Shown here piece after piece: positions 7,479-9,907 of a stretch of 9,907 nt of DNA (its first letter is position 1; the number at the start of each line of letters is the position of its first letter). The position numbers and the translations under genes are program-made. The notes beneath the pieces are model-generated. The model worked only from the letters and a program-made list of their open reading frames with translations, was not told the DNA's origin and did no database searches. The DNA comes from Defluviitaleaceae bacterium (GTDB lineage Bacteria > Bacillota > Clostridia > Lachnospirales > WRAX01), in NCBI GenBank assembly GCA_009784355.1, contig WRBU01000026.1:1-9907 (forward strand), read 5' to 3'.

Positions 7479-7514
7479 AATCAAAAAAGGTGCGTACACG
7501 CACCTTTTTTGATT
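7479..7514. terminator. Strong intrinsic terminator, probably bidirectional
   Basis: Perfect 16-bp stem (AATCAAAAAAGGTGCG / CGCACCTTTTTTGATT) with a 4-base loop, starting one base after the stop of the 763-aa gene. The A-run/T-run flanks let it work for the plus-strand gene and for the minus-strand small ORF converging from the right. Confidence 0.93.
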
Positions 7515-7530
7515 TATTTCCTTGCTAATT

Positions 7531-7725
7531 CTAGCAAAAACTCTGCCGCACTATCGGAGTCCATACAGTGTAAACAGATGTCAAGTCAACACGTTCTAAA
7601 ATGACTGTACCGTCTATTTCATCATCCTTTACAAGAGCCATTAAAAATCTGCCGCGCTGCCGCTGTTTTTGCTGTTGTTTCTTCTGGCCTTGAACCATTC
7701 CACGGTTTTCTTCGTATTTATTCAC
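7531..7725 (-). CDS. Small Gln/Lys/Arg-rich ORF, possibly frameshifted, function unknown
   Basis: A 64-residue ORF from GTG 7725 (or 55 residues from ATG 7698). A very polar basic start (GQKKQQQKQRQRGR) is followed by a compact segment (FLMALVKDDEIDGTVILERVDLTSV). No family is recognised. GAGGA lies 10 bases before the GTG. A promoter-like TTGACA (7751-7756) with GAATAC (7728-7733) at 17 bases would start transcripts near 7721, inside the ORF, which favours the ATG at 7698 or a leaderless start. The C-terminus in this frame (WTPIVRQSFC) looks random, whereas another frame reads MDSDSAAEFLLELARK and stops exactly at the terminator (7514). A single-base indel near 7561-7575 would join the two into a natural-looking protein. 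It could be a pseudogene, a sequence error, or a chance ORF. Confidence 0.4.
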   Translation of the reverse strand: MNKYEENRGMVQGQKKQQQKQRQRGRFLMALVKDDEIDGTVILERVDLTSVYTVWTPIVRQSFC

Positions 7726-7727
7726 AA

Positions 7728-7756
7728 GTATTCTATCCTCGGATAAGATTTGTCAA
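7728..7756 (-). promoter_or_regulatory. Promoter-like site before the small ORF
   Basis: On the minus strand, perfect -35 TTGACA (7751-7756), a 17-base spacer and a weak -10 GAATAC (7728-7733). The overlap with the possible ribosome site GAGGA makes its exact role uncertain. Confidence 0.4.
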
Positions 7757-7789
7757 GGGTGTAACGGAAAAAATAAATTTTACCACGCT

Positions 7790-7888
7790 TTAGCGTAAGA
7801 CAGCCATTGTCGGGTCAACTCCATCAATGGCTGTTTGTTCTTCAATGGTACTGCTTAGTTGCGTCAACAATATTTCCCACGACCGTAG
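7790..7888 (-). other. Possible degraded coding fragment and inverted repeat in the spacer
   Basis: The gap 7726-7918 has no intact gene. On the minus strand an open stretch of 32 codons without a start reads LRSWEILLTQLSSTIEEQTA then IDGVDPTMAVLR and a stop (7790-7792), with amino-acid use typical of real protein. A second frame over part of it also reads plausibly (LKNKQPLMELTRQW...). The stretch also holds a 10-bp inverted repeat, ACAGCCATTG / CAATGGCTGT (7800-7809 and 7825-7834) with a 15-base loop. It may be the tail of a lost gene or of a mobile element; I cannot name it. Confidence 0.3.
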
Positions 7889-7918
7889 TCAGCAAAAAAT
7901 AAAGTATATATAAACTAC

Positions 7919-8491
7919 TTAGTCCATATCTACTATCTCAAAACGCATATTATCCGCATCATTGCTTACATAAATAAGCCCATATGATGATTTGCCATTA
8001 TGTTCCTGCCATTGATTTGAAGATTCGCAGTATATCTCTATCGCAGGCTTAATGCTACCTGGATTAAACAACCATTTTCTGACGAGCTGATTGTTTCCCT
8101 CATCAATATAAATACCTCGGATAAACGGTTCATGCGTATGCCCGAACAAAATAACATCTGCTTTACCTTTTTTACCGTAAACCAACATATCATGCAAGCC
8201 TTGGCTCATCATAGCCTCGCCTGTTTGACGTAATTGGTGTCCGTGTATTAGCAAAAAGCGTTTTCTTTCGATTGTTACAAATCTTTCAAACAAATCTTCT
8301 GTTTCGTCAACTCCATCTATATCACTCGCAACATAATAAACGGGCACATCGACCTGTTTTTCAAGTTCAAGAGCATCGTTTAGATGGTCGCCTAAATGGA
8401 AAATTGCATCGGGTTTTTCACGCTCCACAATTCTAAGCATGGACTCAACAATCTCATGCGAATCAGAAAGTACAAGAATTTTTATTGCCAT
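7919..8491 (-). CDS. YfcE/MJ0936-type metallophosphoesterase
   Basis: A 190-residue calcineurin-like phosphoesterase of the small YfcE-type class, which hydrolyses phosphodiesters with two metal ions. Motifs in order: LSDSH (Asp10, His12), LGDH (Asp35), LIHGH (His83, His85), GHTH (His118, His120) and NPGS (143-146). The third motif is unusual: the family's GNCD/GNxD appears as SDID (56-59), so the metal-site Asn is replaced by Asp57. ATG 8491 is chosen over the longer in-frame start because AGGGAGG precedes it and it overlaps the methyltransferase stop as TAATG, a sign of translational coupling. The last 40 residues (SSNQWQEHNGKSSYG...) form an ordinary C-terminal strand region. The natural substrate is unknown; pairing with a methyltransferase could be functional or incidental. 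No clear terminator follows. Confidence 0.88.
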   Translation of the reverse strand: MAIKILVLSDSHEIVESMLRIVEREKPDAIFHLGDHLNDALELEKQVDVPVYYVASDIDGVDETEDLFERFVTIERKRFLLIHGHQLRQTGEAMMSQGLHDMLVYGKKGKADVILFGHTHEPFIRGIYIDEGNNQLVRKWLFNPGSIKPAIEIYCESSNQWQEHNGKSSYGLIYVSNDADNMRFEIVDMD

Positions 8492-9252
8492 TAACTTTTC
8501 CTCCCTACCCAAAGACCGTGCAGGGTTGTGCCAACAACATCAGGAGCTTCGCATATCGAATAATGAAACTGCATATACTTCTGGAAGTTATCGTCACTTG
8601 CTCTGTTTAGCTTGTCTGCTACGGCGTAAATCATGCCATCTGTAGCGATAGTGTGGGTTTTCTCTATGCCATGCTTCGTTGCTATATCTTCTATTTCAGC
8701 AGGAGTTGTTGCTACGAACAAACCCGCAAGAGAACCGCTTTTGAAATTTAGCAAGTCTTCTACGTTTCCTGCGTCATCGTTTAACTCTAAGTAAAAACAG
8801 CCTATTTTTGTTAAATATGCAAACGCAACAATCCCACCCTGTTTGCACACACGAACACACTCGGAAATAGCTTTTTGCTTATCTTCGTATTCACCTAAGT
8901 GATACAACGCGCCCATACAAAGAACAACATCAAAGCTGTTATCCTCAAAATCAGATAAGTCCATCACATTGCACGTTTTTATATCATCCAGCTTTTTGGC
9001 GTTTGGACTGGATTTTATAATGCTTACATGATGTTCCGAAAGGTCACAAGCCGTTACATTATGCCCCTTATCCGCAAGGTAAAATGAATAGCTCCCCGCT
9101 CCGGCACAAGCATCAAGAATTTTGCTATTTGGTGCAAATAAGCGGTCAAAGTAACGTATGGTGGTCAAATATTCCGTCTTATGGGCGTTGTCACGGAATA
9201 AACGGACTTCCTCATTTGAATTTTCGTAGTGGTTTTTGATTTTTTCTAGCAT
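8491..9252 (-). CDS. Class I SAM-dependent methyltransferase
   Basis: A 253-residue Rossmann-fold methyltransferase. Visible motifs are the glycine-rich SAM loop ILDACAGAGSYS (45-56), the acidic end of strand 2 (Asp70 in VTACDLS), NVMDLS (95-100), and FDVVLCMGALYHLG (107-120), followed by the helix ISECVRVCKQGG. This places it among the Methyltransf_11/25-type small-molecule methyltransferases; the substrate is not predictable. ATG 9252 is preferred over the longer in-frame ATG 9288. GGAGGAAA lies 8 bases before 9252, while 9288 has no ribosome site and lies in a decayed gene. The stop overlaps the start of the metallophosphoesterase gene. The likely promoter is 230 bases upstream, across the remnant gene. 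Confidence 0.88.
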   Translation of the reverse strand: MLEKIKNHYENSNEEVRLFRDNAHKTEYLTTIRYFDRLFAPNSKILDACAGAGSYSFYLADKGHNVTACDLSEHHVSIIKSSPNAKKLDDIKTCNVMDLSDFEDNSFDVVLCMGALYHLGEYEDKQKAISECVRVCKQGGIVAFAYLTKIGCFYLELNDDAGNVEDLLNFKSGSLAGLFVATTPAEIEDIATKHGIEKTHTIATDGMIYAVADKLNRASDDNFQKYMQFHYSICEAPDVVGTTLHGLWVGRKS

Positions 9253-9472
9253 GGGATTTTCCTCCACAAAAAATTTATTATTTTCCATGAAACAATTTTG
9301 TCATCAAAATAATTATTTGGCGGGGTGGTTAGGCATATTGTGACTGTGTTCACAAAGCGTACCCGTCCAGACTTTGCCATCCCTTTTGCCGCCTTGGATA
9401 TGTTTTTTGATAAAAATTTCCTTGCTCATCAACAACTTTAATGTTTTTTGTTATGTATGCCGCCCCTGCTCT
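9246..9472 (-). pseudogene. Decayed small gene in the methyltransferase operon leader
   Basis: Two frames together read as one small protein. The first (9472 to 9350) gives YITKNIKVVDEQGNFYQ, then KTYPRRQKGWQSLDG; the second (9362 to 9246) gives VRFVNTVTICLTTPPNNYFDD and ends overlapping the methyltransferase start. From memory, a conserved N-terminal segment of clostridial hypothetical proteins runs ITKxIKVVDEQGNxYEATYP - KRAKGLVKNGRARFV - ENTICLACPP, and the two frames match it with the same spacing if one base is restored near 9362-9366. The expected ATG before TKNIKV is ATA (9452-9454), just after AGGGGCGG. Lack of a usual start plus a frameshift indicates decay. A working ATA start with a programmed shift is much less likely. 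Transcription through it from the 9479-9507 promoter is still expected. Confidence 0.6.
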
Positions 9473-9478
9473 AAATAT

Positions 9479-9507
9479 ATTTTACCACAAAAGCCCCTTG
9501 TTGTCAA
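9479..9507 (-). promoter_or_regulatory. Sigma-A promoter of the methyltransferase-phosphoesterase operon
   Basis: On the minus strand, perfect -35 TTGACA (9502-9507) and -10 TAAAAT (9479-9484) with a 17-base spacer. The transcript would start near 9472, giving a leader of about 220 bases that carries the remnant gene. It is divergent from ahpC, whose -35 begins 50 bases away. Confidence 0.8.
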
Positions 9508-9556
9508 TGCTACAAAGGTGTTTCTATAAATTTCTTCATTTTTTTTAAAAAAATAC

Positions 9557-9585
9557 TTGACATGAGAATGATTCTCATTTATAAT
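9557..9585 (+). promoter_or_regulatory. Consensus ahpC promoter
   Basis: Perfect -35 TTGACA (9557-9562), 17-base spacer, perfect -10 TATAAT (9580-9585). It would be a very strong promoter unless repressed. The leader is about 46 bases. Confidence 0.92.
9562..9578. promoter_or_regulatory. Fur/PerR-type operator in the ahpC promoter spacer
   Basis: The 17-base palindrome ATGAGAATGATTCTCAT fills the spacer between -35 and -10. The core TGAGAAT-G-ATTCTCA has the 7-1-7 form of Fur-family boxes. The GAGAAT half-site is more Fur-like than the PerR consensus TTATAAT, yet the target gene (ahpC) is a classic PerR target. Binding here would block RNA polymerase, giving induction on peroxide or metal depletion. 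Confidence 0.8.
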
Positions 9586-9637
9586 AATTATATAGCACAA
9601 AAGAGTGTGCACAAATATATATGAAGGAGAGTTTATT

Positions 9638-9907
9638 ATGTCAATGATTGGTAAAAAAGTAGGCGAATTTAACGCCCAAGCATATGTTTCGGGAGATTTT
9701 AAAGCAGTAACTCAGAAAGACTTGTTAGGAAAATGGAGTGTGTTCTTCTTTTATCCCGCCGATTTCACTTTCATTTGCCCAACGGAGCTTGAAGATTTAG
9801 CTGAAAGCTACGAAGAGTTCAAAAAAATTGATTGCGAAATCTATTCTGTTTCAACGGACACCCACTTTACACACAAAGCATGGCACGACACTTCGCCAGC
9901 CATTGGC
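9638..9907 (+). CDS. ahpC: Peroxiredoxin AhpC, N-terminal part (cut by window edge)
   Basis: The first 90 of about 187 residues are present. It starts [16 protein letters not shown] and carries [17 protein letters not shown] with the peroxidatic cysteine at Cys47, the hallmark of typical 2-Cys AhpC/Prx1 proteins, followed by [12 protein letters not shown]. The enzyme reduces hydrogen peroxide, organic peroxides and peroxynitrite in the cytosol; its partner AhpF or a thioredoxin reductase-like protein would be expected downstream, outside the window. ATG 9638 follows AAGGAGAG by six bases. An in-frame ATG two codons later lacks that spacing. It is regulated by the Fur/PerR-like box in its promoter. 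The resolving cysteine is not in the visible part. Confidence 0.95.
   Translation, partial: MSMIGKKVGEFNAQAYVSGDFKAVTQKDLLGKWSVFFFYPADFTFICPTELEDLAESYEEFKKIDCEIYSVSTDTHFTHKAWHDTSPAIG

Noticed and set aside
8492..8512. Seven-residue N-terminal extension of the phosphoesterase
   Set aside because: The extension (MGREEKL) lies in the ribosome-site region and overlaps the methyltransferase; ATG 8491 with TAATG overlap fits the LSDSH start of the family better.
9253..9288. Twelve-residue N-terminal extension of the methyltransferase
   Set aside because: ATG 9288 has no ribosome site, and GGAGGAAA is placed for ATG 9252.

Overview
The window looks like a chromosomal stretch of a low-GC, Gram-positive anaerobe of the Clostridia (Lachnospiraceae or Oscillospiraceae-like). 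This rests on AT-rich sequence, strong GGAGG-type ribosome sites, near-consensus sigma-A promoters with 17-18 bp spacers, U-tailed terminators, an SLH surface protein and an intergenic GTAGGGGCGG palindrome of a type I associate with clostridial genomes. Species cannot be told from the sequence. No tRNA, rRNA, CRISPR array, complete insertion sequence or replication origin was seen.

Left part, minus strand: the 5' end of a type I signal peptidase gene (cut by the window edge) with its promoter; a short palindromic repeat; and a large surface protein of about 840 aa. The surface protein has a signal peptide, an M23 (LytM) peptidase domain, an uncharacterised middle, SLH repeats, one membrane span and a C-terminal Cys4 zinc ribbon. 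Just upstream, and separated by a clean terminator, is an unannotated 51-aa methionine/leucine-rich miniprotein gene with an excellent ribosome site.

Middle part, plus strand: a consensus promoter drives a small two-span membrane protein with a PH-like tail, followed 9 bases later by a MATE-family efflux transporter. A terminator-like hairpin lies inside the first codons of the MATE gene. A second strong promoter, inside the last codons of the MATE gene, drives a 763-aa protein with a cyclic-nucleotide-binding-like N-terminus and about 680 residues that I do not recognise. A perfect 16-bp-stem terminator closes this unit.

Right part, minus strand: a small Gln/Lys-rich ORF that may be frameshifted; a spacer with possible coding debris; then a two-gene operon of a SAM-dependent methyltransferase and a YfcE-type metallophosphoesterase whose stop and start overlap (TAATG). 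The operon promoter lies about 220 bases upstream, and the leader holds a decayed small gene with no usual start codon and one frameshift. Divergent from it, at the right edge, is the 5' part of ahpC (peroxiredoxin) behind a perfect TTGACA-17-TATAAT promoter whose spacer holds a Fur/PerR-like palindrome.

The units appear functionally separate: secretion and cell wall (signal peptidase, M23/SLH protein), membrane export (MATE), an unknown nucleotide-sensor-like protein, small-molecule or RNA modification (methyltransferase/phosphoesterase), and peroxide or iron stress (AhpC). The least explained items are the 763-aa protein, the miniprotein and the surface protein with a cytosolic zinc ribbon.
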